Assembly: GCA_020052515.1 (NCBI GenBank)
Contig: JAGVOW010000060.1
Span: forward strand, 1-41,161
Length of the DNA: 41,161 bases
Origin: Brevinematales bacterium
GTDB taxonomy: Bacteria; Spirochaetota; Brevinematia; Brevinematales; JAOACQ01
Direction: 5' to 3'
Position 1 is the first letter of the stretch; each line of letters opens with the position of its first letter. A program made the translations under genes and the position numbers. Positions 1 to 8,457 of the stretch are shown one piece after another. The notes under the pieces are model-generated. The model ran no database searches. It saw only the letters and a program-made list of their open reading frames with translations, and was not told where the DNA came from.

Positions 1-92
1 CGCTAAATTAATAATTCTAATGTAGCCGCGGGCTTTAGCCCGCGTAAATTAAGCGCAAGCTAAAGCTTGCGGCTACATTTTTCAATTTAGCG
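1..92. repeat. Palindromic intergenic repeat, family 1, copy 1
   Basis: An inverted repeat with arms starting ATGTAGCCGC and ending GCGGCTACAT (about 20-79), enclosed by a second pair, CGCTAAATT (1-9) and AATTTAGCG (84-92). The core matches the reverse complement of the copy at 2579-2641 over nearly its whole length. Because both copies are intergenic and imperfectly matched, this is a dispersed REP-like element rather than a simple terminator. A short GGGG-rich hairpin (about 100-114) follows and may end transcription of the minus-strand gene beyond it. Confidence 0.8.
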
Positions 93-134
93 ACAACCTC
101 CCCTTAAAGGGGGTCATGGGGTCGTACACGCCTG

Positions 135-1199
135 TTAAAATCCGTCTTTTAAAATCCCATAGGATAGATAGGCATTCAAAAGAAAAAGATTGTTCTTTTC
201 CCGCATCAAAGCCAGCTGTGAGGAATGGTATTGAGCAAGAAACGATTTACAATAATAAAAATCAATTCTTTCTTTCTGGAAAAGGGAAATATAATAAGTG
301 AGGAAATCTTTCTCAAAGAGCAAGTTACCCTCTTCTATCTTGATTTTTTTCGAAAGTGCTTCCATCTCTTTTTTGACATTCCGGTAAACAATATCCCTCT
401 GCCGGAAAAGTTTATCGTTATCAATTCTCAGGTTTTGATTTTCAAGCTCTGTTCTGGCTTTATCATTTTCGCGATAAAATATCTCGGAAAACGAATATCC
501 CAATGACGCTCCGGCAGAATATAAAAACGTATTGGTTGTCAGATTGTAGCCCACTTCCCCTGATAAAGACAAAACCGGCAAAAAGTTGTCCAGGCTTCTC
601 CTGCGGATAAAACCGGAATGATCAGCCATTTCCAGTGCGTTTTTCTGCAATCTCATTTGAAAAACATCAGACCCTAAGGTTTCAGAAAAAATATTCTTCA
701 TGTTGGCTTCATACAATTGCAAACCGGTCCAGTTCAGGAAAATCAGAAAACTGTTTGTAAAATAGGCCTCATTCAAAGCCAGTTCATCTTTCTTTACCGC
801 AATTTCATTTGATAAAATTCTCAAGAAATTTGCCTTTTCCACCTGTTTTTCATGGCTGGATTGACAGGCGCTTTCAAAAAAAAAGTAATTGCTGATCTCC
901 ATTTTCTCTATTTCTATCTCTGCCCAATAAGATTGAAGTTCCACATAATTATCAATAATCCGGCCAATCAGCTCTTTCTTTCTGATTTCACTTTCCAGCT
1001 GGCTGGCAGAAAGTATATTCGCGGAAGAAAGAAAGACCTGAATCACTTCATCGAAACTGCTCAATGGTTTTGTCACATGAGCGTTCACAAAAGGCCCATT
1101 ATCATAACGGGTATCCGCCCGGACGTCCTGATAAATAGAACAGCCGCAGAATAATAAAAAAAATAGAGAAACACTAATCTGCCAGTTTAACAACCCCAT
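135..1199 (-). CDS. TolC-like outer-membrane efflux protein, possible lipoprotein
   Basis: A 354-residue protein predicted to be exported and to sit in the outer membrane as the channel part of an efflux or secretion system. The N-terminus has a hydrophobic stretch ending FCGC (Cys20), a marginal lipobox. The rest is long amphipathic helices broken by short beta strands, as in the outer membrane efflux protein family. The segment FLPVLSLSGEVGY also occurs, diverged, in the next gene upstream (FLPVLSLSLSASY), so the two are tandem paralogues. The start overlaps the upstream gene by 26 bp and has an AAGG ribosome site. It is shorter than typical TolC (about 430-490). No inner-membrane pump or adaptor gene is present, so the substrate is unknown. 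Confidence 0.6.
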   Translation of the reverse strand: MGLLNWQISVSLFFLLFCGCSIYQDVRADTRYDNGPFVNAHVTKPLSSFDEVIQVFLSSANILSASQLESEIRKKELIGRIIDNYVELQSYWAEIEIEKMEISNYFFFESACQSSHEKQVEKANFLRILSNEIAVKKDELALNEAYFTNSFLIFLNWTGLQLYEANMKNIFSETLGSDVFQMRLQKNALEMADHSGFIRRRSLDNFLPVLSLSGEVGYNLTTNTFLYSAGASLGYSFSEIFYRENDKARTELENQNLRIDNDKLFRQRDIVYRNVKKEMEALSKKIKIEEGNLLFEKDFLTYYISLFQKERIDFYYCKSFLAQYHSSQLALMREKNNLFLLNAYLSYGILKDGF

Positions 1200-2406
1200 A
1201 TTTCAACCTTTTTATCAAAATATACAAATCCACTTTGTTTTGCAGCAACCGGACCTCATCATCATAAGACATATTCCAGTATTTGTAATATTCGATAAAA
1301 TCAATTTCCCCTTTCAGATACCTGCGCAAATAATCTTTCTGTAATTCTTTCGCTATTCTTCCGTTTTCTTCGAGAAACAAAATTCTTTTTCCGAGAAGTT
1401 GAATTTCCTTTTTCATAAGAAACAAAGTGTAAATATTTTCTTTTATTAAATTAGAAATTTCCGTTACCAGAATTTCATTGGACAGCTTCACAATCTTGAT
1501 TTCGTTTTGTTTCTTGATAATGTCAAATATTTGAAAAGCAAAACCTAGATTCGCGGCATAAGAAAAATTATTGTTGAGTATGTCATAACTTGCTGATAAT
1601 GAAAGGCTCAAAACCGGCAGAAAACTTTCCCGGTTCTTTTTATCAATAGACATTAAATTATTCGAAATATTTATATTTCTATCCCGCGCTAAAAGAGAGT
1701 TTTCGCTGTTTGTTTCAAAATAAGCTGCTTCTATTTCATTTTCTTTAAACTTTAATTCAAAATTTAAGGTTTCAAGAACATTAGATAAACCCAGCAGATA
1801 CTGTAGGTATTCCAAATTTTTACCCAATGACGCCTGATCTAATTCCAATTCTCCCGTTCTCAATAAAATCTCATTCGAAAAACGGATCACATTCAACTGC
1901 AGTTCTTCTCCCTTGTTCCGCTTTTCTTTCAAAGCTTTATAAACATTTGATAAAAATTGAATGTTTTCTTCCTCTACTTCTATTTTCTTTTGATAACGAT
2001 AGACCGCTGTATAATAATCAACTACCTGATCAATAAAAACAATCTTTTTGATTTCTAATTCGATCTCACTTTTATTCAAATTGTTTTTCGAAATAATTAT
2101 ATCCTGGACAAAATTATCAATGTCCCCAAATGATTTTCCAATACTGACTGCCAATGAAAAATTAGTAGCCGGGTTATCATTTCTGTAAAAACTATTAAAA
2201 CTCACAGAAAGATCCGGCAGCAAAAAGAGCCCCGTATTGTTGTTTTTTAGGCGCTCCATCTTTAAAATATTATCAAATTTTTGCGCCATTGGGGAATTAT
2301 TCAAAGCCAGTTGAATCGCGTCATCCAATTCGTCCGCGAATGAGATACCAAAAAAACCTGAAAGAAGCAGCGTAAAAACGCAAAAAAAACGTTTTCCAAA
2401 GCTCAT
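1174..2406 (-). CDS. TolC family outer-membrane protein
   Basis: A 410-residue protein with a clear Sec signal (hydrophobic residues 8-22, then SFA before DELDDAIQLALNNSP). That start of the mature protein is typical of TolC-type proteins, whose first helix carries an A(I/L)xxALxNNP motif. Two halves with long helices and a central strand pair (residues about 255-285) fit the internally duplicated TolC fold. The upstream ribosome site is AAAGGA, and a sigma70-like promoter lies at 2434-2462. It is cotranscribed with the overlapping paralogue downstream. Two channel-like proteins without a pump is unusual: they may pair, or serve transporters encoded elsewhere. Confidence 0.7.
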   Translation of the reverse strand: MSFGKRFFCVFTLLLSGFFGISFADELDDAIQLALNNSPMAQKFDNILKMERLKNNNTGLFLLPDLSVSFNSFYRNDNPATNFSLAVSIGKSFGDIDNFVQDIIISKNNLNKSEIELEIKKIVFIDQVVDYYTAVYRYQKKIEVEEENIQFLSNVYKALKEKRNKGEELQLNVIRFSNEILLRTGELELDQASLGKNLEYLQYLLGLSNVLETLNFELKFKENEIEAAYFETNSENSLLARDRNINISNNLMSIDKKNRESFLPVLSLSLSASYDILNNNFSYAANLGFAFQIFDIIKKQNEIKIVKLSNEILVTEISNLIKENIYTLFLMKKEIQLLGKRILFLEENGRIAKELQKDYLRRYLKGEIDFIEYYKYWNMSYDDEVRLLQNKVDLYILIKRLKYGVVKLAD

Positions 2407-2433
2407 TTTATTTTCCTTTAAAAAAGATAATAC

Positions 2434-2462
2434 ATTTTAAGGATAGAATGGCAAAATGGCAA
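2434..2462 (-). promoter_or_regulatory. Sigma70-type promoter for the TolC-like pair
   Basis: On the minus strand, TTGCCA, a 17-bp spacer and TAAAAT, followed about 27 bp later by the start codon at 2406. The spacing is ideal and both boxes are close to consensus. Confidence 0.6.
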
Positions 2463-2510
2463 CCGCTTTTTTTGATTTTTTTAGAGAAATAACATAAAAT
2501 CTGTATGAAA

Positions 2511-2575
2511 AATCCCCCTTGCCCCTGGATTCGACAGGCTCACCACATCGCTTTGAAAAAAAGGGGGGGGGCAAA
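2511..2575. repeat. Dispersed repeat, family 3, copy 1
   Basis: A C-run/G-run bounded element containing TGGATTCGACAGGCTCACCA. The reverse complement of its centre (AAAGC, ATGTG, GAGCCTGTCGAATCCA) recurs at 39379-39448. It lies in the divergent region between the TolC-like genes and the aminotransferase. Confidence 0.65.
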
Positions 2576-2578
2576 GTT

Positions 2579-2641
2579 AATGTAGGCCGTAAGCTTTAGC
2601 TTGCGTTTAATTTACGCGGACTAAAGCCCACGGCTACATAA
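2579..2641. repeat. Palindromic intergenic repeat, family 1, copy 2
   Basis: Runs from ATGTAGGCCGTAAGC to CACGGCTACAT. Its reverse complement aligns with copy 1 (20-79) with only a few substitutions. The two copies are inverted relative to each other and bracket the two TolC-like genes. Confidence 0.8.
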
Positions 2642-2668
2642 TACCAAAGAAAATGGGAGCGTTTGGCT

Positions 2669-3775
2669 ATGATTTCAAAAAGGGCTATGAAGGTTGATTC
2701 TTCCGGGATCAGAAAAGTTTTCGAACTGGCTGAGAAAATTGAAAATCCTGTCAATTTCAGCATTGGCCAGCCGGATTTTGACGTACCGGAGATATTGAAA
2801 GAAAAAGCGATTGAAGCCATCCGGAAAGGCTTAAACCGTTATACTCTGACGCAGGGCATCGGCGAACTTCGGGAAAAAGTTTTACAGCACATCAGTAAAA
2901 CCCGTAAAAGAACGTTTCAGCCGAATGAGATCATCATTTCTTCCGGCGTATCCGGAGGGCTTTACCTGGCGCTTATTTCGATCATTGACCCTGGCGACGA
3001 AGTAATATTCTTTGACCCTTATTTTGTTATGTATAAACACTTGGTTAATCTTTTAGATGGGAAGCCGGTTATGGTGGATACCTACCCTGATTTTAAAATT
3101 TCAGAAGATAAATTAAAAAAAGCTGTTTCTGAAAAGACAAAAGCTATTATTATCAATAGCCCATCCAATCCCACTGGCTATGTGTACACAAAGGAAGACA
3201 TTGAAACCGTAGTACGCGTCGCGAAAGAAAAAAATATCCTGATTATCACAGATGAAATTTATGATGGCTTTGTTTATAATGGAAATTTTGAAAGCGCCGC
3301 CTCTTATTACGACAATGTCTTGATACTGGGCGGGTTTTCAAAAACTTACGCGATGACGGGCTGGCGTTTAGGTTATGTTGTTGGAAATAGTGAAATCATT
3401 GCCCAGATGATCAAAATCCAGCAGTATTCATTTGTCTGCGCCCCGGCGCCTTTTCAACACGCCGCTGTCGCCGCTCTGGACATAGACACCAGCGGTTTCA
3501 GGGAAATCTATCAGAAAAAACGAGATTTGATTTATGAAGGCCTGAAAGAAAGCTTTGATATTGTTAAGCCGGAAGGGGCTTTTTATATGTTCCCCAAACT
3601 CAAAAACGGAGACGCCAGCGCTTTTGTGGAAAAGGCCATTCAAAACAAGGTTTTGATTATTCCCGGGAACGTTTTTTCAGAAAAAAACACAAATTTTCGG
3701 ATATCTTTTGCCACAGACGAGGAAACCCTGAAGCGGGGAATTGATATATTGAACCGCTGCGCAAAGGATTTTTAG
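2669..3775 (+). CDS. Class I/II PLP-dependent aminotransferase, aspartate aminotransferase-like
   Basis: A 368-residue cytoplasmic fold-type I aminotransferase that moves an amino group between an amino acid and a 2-oxo acid through pyridoxal phosphate. Visible landmarks are FSIGQPDFDVP near the N-terminus, NSPSNPTG (cofactor pocket), the aspartate in ITDEIYDGF, and the Schiff-base lysine (Lys225) in GGFSKTYAMTGWRLGY, with a C-terminal arginine in NFRISFA. I chose ATG 2669 because GGGAG (2655-2659) lies nine bases upstream; the TTG six bases earlier is too close. Length is slightly below the usual ~390. The substrate cannot be read from sequence; aspartate or an aromatic/branched amino acid is possible. 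Confidence 0.88.
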   Translation: MISKRAMKVDSSGIRKVFELAEKIENPVNFSIGQPDFDVPEILKEKAIEAIRKGLNRYTLTQGIGELREKVLQHISKTRKRTFQPNEIIISSGVSGGLYLALISIIDPGDEVIFFDPYFVMYKHLVNLLDGKPVMVDTYPDFKISEDKLKKAVSEKTKAIIINSPSNPTGYVYTKEDIETVVRVAKEKNILIITDEIYDGFVYNGNFESAASYYDNVLILGGFSKTYAMTGWRLGYVVGNSEIIAQMIKIQQYSFVCAPAPFQHAAVAALDIDTSGFREIYQKKRDLIYEGLKESFDIVKPEGAFYMFPKLKNGDASAFVEKAIQNKVLIIPGNVFSEKNTNFRISFATDEETLKRGIDILNRCAKDF

Positions 3776-3848
3776 GCCGCCGCCTCATCCCCCCAACCCC
3801 CTTCTCCAGGTCTGGAGAAGGGGGGCCAGCAGGCCGGGGTGAGGCGGC
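3776..3848. repeat. Palindromic repeat, family 2, copy A
   Basis: Outer arms GCCGCCTCA and TGAGGCGGC enclose an inner hairpin CTTCTCCAG/CTGGAGAAG and a GGCCGGGG segment. It starts directly after the aminotransferase stop codon. Copies with the same architecture lie inside the nifEN coding sequence (21220-21284) and between nifK and nifEN (22620-22686). Confidence 0.8.
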
Positions 3849-3873
3849 ATGGAACTTGATAGGAGTATAAACC

Positions 3874-5091
3874 ATGAAACAAACCGTAAAAATTTTTCTT
3901 AAATATAGTTGGGTTTTGTTGATTGCAGCCATTCTGAGCGGCTGCAGCAGCAAACCCAATTTCATGAAATACGACGTAGTTTTCTACGCGCCTCTCGGTA
4001 CAAATATAAATGAAGTCGGCAGCAATATACCCATTCTTCAGCAGACTTATACCAATGATAAGAATTTTTTGATTGGAGATTATCTGGATGTGCCTTCTTC
4101 AATCGAGATTTTTGGCAACAAGCTTTACATAGCCGATAAATACAACCGGCGTGTATCGGTTTTCCCGTTGACACCGGGAGGAAACGCGACTAATTTCGCG
4201 ATTTTACCCACCGGGGAAGGCTATAGCTTCGGAACACCTTTTCAAGTCACTCTTAATAAATACGGCGAAATATTTGTACTGGCATCCGGATCCAATGAAA
4301 TGCCCTCTTTTACTCTTCAGACAAATGAAGATGAGACTATCCGTACGATACCCGGCAAGGGACAGACTAATTTTAATCTTTACTACATTTATAAATTCAC
4401 ACCGGACGGCAAGTTTGTTTACTTGATTGGTGAAAATGGAATCCATTCTGAGGGCATGCATTACCCGGAAAGAATTGATAATGATATGTTCGACAATCTA
4501 TACGCCTATTTCAAGGATTATGAAAACGAAAACCCGAATTGGCTGATTAAACGTTTTTCGCCCTCAGGGGAACTTGGTTTTGAATTCAACACAAAATACA
4601 TCTCCCCTACCAACACAAAAGACGGGAATGTTTTTCTGGGAAGGGTCAGCGATATTTATAACCTAAAAAATGATGAAAGACTTATGATTTACAGTGAAAA
4701 TTCTATTCTCAAAAGAAAGGATAAAGTAGTCGAAACGCCGGATGAGTTTTTTCACTCGATTGATGTCTACAGCGTTCTTCAAAACGCGATCACCCGCAAT
4801 GTTACTTCCTCTAAAAAATACCTGGATGAATTTATTTCCATAACAAAAGACGACGTTCTGGTTTTGTACTCTTTTGATAACAAATATTCGGGCATCCGCT
4901 TCCGGTTTATTGAAATTAGCAGCGCGATCAATAAAGAAGAGGTTTATTACGCTCCTGTCATTTCCGAGCACTACGTTTATATCAAATTCTATGTAGACAA
5001 CAATGGGCAGATTTACAGTATTATTGTCAAAGACAACAGTTATTTTGTAGTACTCCGGTGGAAGAAAGTGAAAAGCAGAGGGCTCTCATGA
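3874..5091 (+). CDS. Lipoprotein with NHL/beta-propeller-like repeats
   Basis: A 405-residue exported lipoprotein: positively charged start, hydrophobic segment, and lipobox LSGC with Cys24 as the lipid-modified residue. After it come repeats of the form LYIADKYNRRVSVF, GEIFVLASG and LYYIYKFTPDGKFVYLIG, the hallmark of NHL/6-bladed propellers, with DVPSSIEIFGNKLYIAD as the clearest blade. Such domains bind ligands or other proteins at the cell surface; no enzyme motif is seen. AGGAG at 3861 sets the start. It overlaps coaBC by four bases, so it is expressed with a housekeeping gene. The exact role is unknown. Confidence 0.7.
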   Translation: MKQTVKIFLKYSWVLLIAAILSGCSSKPNFMKYDVVFYAPLGTNINEVGSNIPILQQTYTNDKNFLIGDYLDVPSSIEIFGNKLYIADKYNRRVSVFPLTPGGNATNFAILPTGEGYSFGTPFQVTLNKYGEIFVLASGSNEMPSFTLQTNEDETIRTIPGKGQTNFNLYYIYKFTPDGKFVYLIGENGIHSEGMHYPERIDNDMFDNLYAYFKDYENENPNWLIKRFSPSGELGFEFNTKYISPTNTKDGNVFLGRVSDIYNLKNDERLMIYSENSILKRKDKVVETPDEFFHSIDVYSVLQNAITRNVTSSKKYLDEFISITKDDVLVLYSFDNKYSGIRFRFIEISSAINKEEVYYAPVISEHYVYIKFYVDNNGQIYSIIVKDNSYFVVLRWKKVKSRGLS

Positions 5092-6257
5092 AGATTCTCT
5101 TCTGTATTACCGGGGGGATTTCGATTTACAAAGTCCCAACTGTCATCCGCATGCTGGTAAAATCCGGCCATTCTATTAAAGTAGTCATGACAGAAAACGC
5201 GGCAAAATTGGTTTCGCCTATTGTGTTTCAAACGGTTTCTGGAAACGATGTTTTTTCTAAAGATTTTGATCCAGGGCACTCCCTTGCGCATATCCAGCTG
5301 GGAGATTGGGCGGACCTTGCCGTGATAGTTCCCGCTACCGCGAATACGATAGCTAAAATCGCGGGGGGCATCGCGGACAATTTGTTGACTTCGGTCATTC
5401 TTGCCTGCGATAAGAAAAAAATTCTCTTCCCGGCCATGAATGTCAAGATGTTTGAAAACCCCGCCACACAGGCAAATATCCAAACACTCAGGGAACGTTC
5501 CTTTGAGGTGATTGATCCCGCTTATGGCGATCTGGCCTGCGGTTATGAAGGTAAGGGGCGGCTTCCGGACGAGGAAGTGATCGCCGGCTTTGTTGACAGG
5601 GATATTTCAGAGCCGCTGAAGGGGAGAAGTTACATTGTCACTGCCGGAGGCACATTAGAAAAGATTGACCCTGTCCGCTTTATTTCCAATTCCTCCTCAG
5701 GCAGAATGGGGTTTGAATTAGCCAGAGTGTTATTTAAAAAGGGGGCAAAAGTCCTCCTTTTATACGGCAACACAGCATTGCCCGAGCCGGCTTATATTCC
5801 TTCCATCAAGATTGAATCAGCCCAGGATTTGCTGTCCGCGCTGGAAAAGAACCTCCCTGATTATAATGGATTATTTATGGCGGCCGCCCCAGCGGATTTT
5901 AAGGTGGAAAAACCCTCCGCTTCAAAGATTAAAAAAGACAAAGCCCTTCACTTGGATCTGGTGGAAAACCCCGACATTCTCAAGAAACTCGCTTTATCCA
6001 GCAAAGGTAAGCTTCTGGTAGGATTCGCGCTGGAAACAGAAGAGGGAATAGAGAACGCGAAGAAGAAGCTTTCAGAGAAGAATTTAGACTTCATTGTCCT
6101 GAATAGAATATCCGAAGAATTCAACCCTCTGGGAAATAAAGACAATCAAGCGCTTCTTCTTTCGAAAAAAGGAAATGTAAAAGAAAAGCCCATTGCCCCA
6201 AAAGAAGAGATCGCGGAGTGGGTCGTGGAAGAGGTTCTTTCGGAGTTTTTCGCATGA
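5088..6257 (+). CDS. coaBC: Bifunctional phosphopantothenoylcysteine decarboxylase/phosphopantothenate-cysteine ligase
   Basis: Coenzyme A synthesis. The CoaB half joins cysteine to 4'-phosphopantothenate using CTP, and the CoaC half (FMN-dependent) decarboxylates the product. The N-terminal flavoprotein shows the catalytic histidine in GHSLAHIQL (His68), Asn118 in PAMNVKM and the lid cysteine in ACGYEGKGRLP (Cys151). The C-terminal half has TAGGTLEKIDPVRFISN followed by SSSGRMG and AAAPADFKV. Length 389 residues is normal. I start at ATG 5088, overlapping the previous stop as ATGA, because the protein then begins MKILFCITGG as in the family; the upstream ATG at 5058 would add ten residues. 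Confidence 0.95.
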   Translation: MKILFCITGGISIYKVPTVIRMLVKSGHSIKVVMTENAAKLVSPIVFQTVSGNDVFSKDFDPGHSLAHIQLGDWADLAVIVPATANTIAKIAGGIADNLLTSVILACDKKKILFPAMNVKMFENPATQANIQTLRERSFEVIDPAYGDLACGYEGKGRLPDEEVIAGFVDRDISEPLKGRSYIVTAGGTLEKIDPVRFISNSSSGRMGFELARVLFKKGAKVLLLYGNTALPEPAYIPSIKIESAQDLLSALEKNLPDYNGLFMAAAPADFKVEKPSASKIKKDKALHLDLVENPDILKKLALSSKGKLLVGFALETEEGIENAKKKLSEKNLDFIVLNRISEEFNPLGNKDNQALLLSKKGNVKEKPIAPKEEIAEWVVEEVLSEFFA

Positions 6258-6763
6258 TCATCCTGGGAATAGACCCCGGTATTGAGCGATTAGGTTATGC
6301 GTTTACGGAGGTCAAAAGCAATTCCCTTCAGGCGCTTTCTTATGGATTAATCTCTACTTCAAAAGAAGAAAAAAAGCCCAGGCGGCTTCATCAAATCTAT
6401 GAAGATATAAAAAGCCTCATTGAGAAACACCATCCGTCATGCCTCTGCGTTGAAACGCTAATCTTCGCGAAGAATGTAAAGACCGCCTTAGTGGTAAGCG
6501 AAGTCAGGGGCGTTATCCTTCTGCTTTCCGCGCAGTTCGAGCTTCCTTTGCTGGAATTCACCCCGCTCCAGGTGAAGATGTCGCTCACCGGTTATGGACG
6601 CTCGTCGAAAAGCCAGATTCAGAGCGCTGTGAAGCTCATTTTATGCCTTCCTGAAATACCAAAGCCGGATGATATTTCCGACGCTATCGCTATCGCCATC
6701 TGCGGCGGAAACACGATGCGGTTTCAACAGAAAATCAATAAAGATATAGGCGCGGTTAATTAA
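6254..6763 (+). CDS. ruvC: Crossover junction endodeoxyribonuclease RuvC
   Basis: Cuts four-way Holliday junctions late in homologous recombination, normally with the RuvAB motor, whose genes are not in this window. The four acidic metal ligands are visible: Asp7 in ILGIDPG, Glu67 in CVETLIF, and Asp140/Asp143 in KPDDISDAIA. The FAKN stretch and LTGYGRSSKSQIQ are also typical. The 169-residue length is standard. The start at 6254 overlaps the coaBC stop as ATGA. The last codons and stop lie inside a perfect palindrome that also holds the end of the convergent miaB gene. Confidence 0.95.
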   Translation: MIILGIDPGIERLGYAFTEVKSNSLQALSYGLISTSKEEKKPRRLHQIYEDIKSLIEKHHPSCLCVETLIFAKNVKTALVVSEVRGVILLLSAQFELPLLEFTPLQVKMSLTGYGRSSKSQIQSAVKLILCLPEIPKPDDISDAIAIAICGGNTMRFQQKINKDIGAVN

Positions 6764-6776
6764 CCGCGCCTATATC
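6743..6776. terminator. Bidirectional terminator between convergent ruvC and miaB
   Basis: A perfect 34-bp palindrome, each half 17 nt around ATAGGCGCGGTTAA, centred on TTAATTAA. The ruvC stop (6761-6763) and the miaB stop (6770-6772) are both inside it. The central 28 bp recur identically at 32598-32625 between another convergent pair. The strong GC-rich stem fits a two-way terminator, although the flanking T-runs are poor. Confidence 0.75.
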
Positions 6777-8071
6777 CTGAAAATGGCCTTGCCTCTTACA
6801 CCGCTCCCGCTCACGCCTTCAATTTTTACCGGAAGAATCTGCCCAATCCATTCTTTCTTTCCCTCGATAAAGATAGAAATGCCGTTGTGCGACTTTCCGG
6901 AAAGCTCATTTGGATTCTTCTTGCTGACGGAATCCAGCATCAAAAGGAGAGTATTGCCGATCTGGGCAGAAAGCATTTCCTGAGAAATGGCCCTCTGGGT
7001 TTCTATCAAATAGGAAAGCCTCTCTTTCTTAACCTTTTCCGGCACCTGATCGGGCAATTTCTCCGCGGCTGTTCCGGGACGGACATTGTAATGGTAAGTA
7101 AAGGCTTCCGTATACCGCACCTTCTTAACCAATTCCACTGTTTCCAGAAATTCTTTTTCCGTCTCTGAGGGAAATCCCACTAAAATATCAGTGGATAAGG
7201 CCGCATCGGGAATTTTCCGTGCCATCTCTATTTTTTTTAAGTATTCTTCTGTGGTGTATTTACGGTTCATCAGGTTCAAAATCCGGCCGCTCCCGGATTG
7301 AAGAGGCAGATGAATGCTTTTCATAATATTGGAGTGCGCGGCAACCACGTCCACCAGTTCCTTTGAAAAATCCTTCGGATGGGAAGTCAAAAACCCTATT
7401 CTTTCCATTTTCGTTTCAACAGCGATCCTGTCTAATAGCTCGGGGAAAGAAAGATTTCCGTCCCGGTAAGAATTGACATTTTGCCCCAGAAGGTTTATTT
7501 CTTTTACCCCCTGGTCCGATAGCTTCTGAATATTAGCCAGAATGTCTTTCGCGCTCCGGTGAACCTCTCTGCCCCTGACAATAGGGACTATGCAGTAGCT
7601 GCAAAAATTATCACACCCATGGGAAATCGGGACAAAACTCTTAAAAGGATATTTGCCTTGAGGCTGGGCGTCCATAAAGCGGTAATCAGAAAGCTCCAGA
7701 AAATTACCCTTTGATCTCAAGCTGTTCAGGTACTCCAAAACACCTTCTTTATTATAAGTGCCCCATACCAGCTTTATTACATCGGGAAACTTTTTCTTCA
7801 TCGCGAGGCCGGCATTCTGGGCCATACAGCCCATCAGCACAACCCGTATGTTTCTACCTTCCGTTTCGTTCAGAGTGCGGTAAAAGCCAAAACGCCCCAC
7901 AATTCTTTGCTCTGCCGTCCTGCGGACACTGCAGGTATTAATGATGGCCACTTCCGCCTCGCGGGGATTTTCCACCCATTCATGGTGATGAATAATCAGA
8001 AGATTCCGAAGGGAATCGCTCTCCGAAACATTCATCTGACAGCCATAATTCTCTATAAAAAAACGCGCCAT
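6770..8071 (-). CDS. miaB: tRNA-2-methylthio-N6-dimethylallyladenosine synthase
   Basis: Radical-SAM methylthiotransferase that adds a methylthio group to i6A37 of tRNAs reading UNN codons. The N-terminal UPF0004 domain has Cys11, Cys47 and Cys82 for the second 4Fe-4S cluster; the radical-SAM motif is Cys153-x3-Cys157-x2-Cys160 in HGCDNFCSYC. A C-terminal TRAM domain ends at GVRGKAIFRI. The sequence NYGCQMNVSESD and the GREVHRSAKDI region favour MiaB over MtaB or RimO. Length 433 residues is normal. It starts 21 bp after the small coiled-coil gene, so the two probably share a transcript. Confidence 0.95.
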   Translation of the reverse strand: MARFFIENYGCQMNVSESDSLRNLLIIHHHEWVENPREAEVAIINTCSVRRTAEQRIVGRFGFYRTLNETEGRNIRVVLMGCMAQNAGLAMKKKFPDVIKLVWGTYNKEGVLEYLNSLRSKGNFLELSDYRFMDAQPQGKYPFKSFVPISHGCDNFCSYCIVPIVRGREVHRSAKDILANIQKLSDQGVKEINLLGQNVNSYRDGNLSFPELLDRIAVETKMERIGFLTSHPKDFSKELVDVVAAHSNIMKSIHLPLQSGSGRILNLMNRKYTTEEYLKKIEMARKIPDAALSTDILVGFPSETEKEFLETVELVKKVRYTEAFTYHYNVRPGTAAEKLPDQVPEKVKKERLSYLIETQRAISQEMLSAQIGNTLLLMLDSVSKKNPNELSGKSHNGISIFIEGKKEWIGQILPVKIEGVSGSGVRGKAIFRI

Positions 8072-8092
8072 TTTGCCTCATCCGCCTCTATT

Positions 8093-8407
8093 CTACTTGC
8101 TCGCATTGATCCCAAATTCTTTCCAGCTCTCTTTTGCCATTTCCAGCTTCACAACCTTCTTCGCTTCCGACATCAGAGCTTCCATCTCCTTCATTGTCCC
8201 TTCTACCTGGACTGTTTTCTCCTTTAACCGGGACTTCAACGCTTCCTGTTCGTTGTCCAGAAGCATCGCTGTCTGCTGAAGCAATGAGAGCTTGTCCACC
8301 TTTTCATTGCCAAATCCTCTCTTCGCGATCCTGTCACTATTTGATTTCAGCCCCGACACCATCACTCTCACCGAATTAATCTGCTCCGCGAATGAACTTT
8401 TACCCAT
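8093..8407 (-). CDS. Small coiled-coil protein of unknown function
   Basis: A 104-residue, highly charged, helical protein. Residues about 35-95 show heptad-like spacing (KLSLLQQTAMLLDNEQEALKSRL and following), so a coiled coil is likely. No signal peptide, membrane segment or metal motif is seen. The start is supported by AAGGAG about ten bases upstream. It lies directly upstream of miaB and directly downstream of the 21-bp minisatellite. I do not recognise the family. Confidence 0.65.
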   Translation of the reverse strand: MGKSSFAEQINSVRVMVSGLKSNSDRIAKRGFGNEKVDKLSLLQQTAMLLDNEQEALKSRLKEKTVQVEGTMKEMEALMSEAKKVVKLEMAKESWKEFGINASK

Positions 8408-8457
8408 TTTAATACTCTCCTTATCTCAATTTTATTGAAATTTTTGATGAATTATCC

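Noticed and set aside
2663-2668. TTG 2663 as the aminotransferase start
   Set aside because: Only three bases separate it from GGGAG; ATG 2669 has normal spacing.
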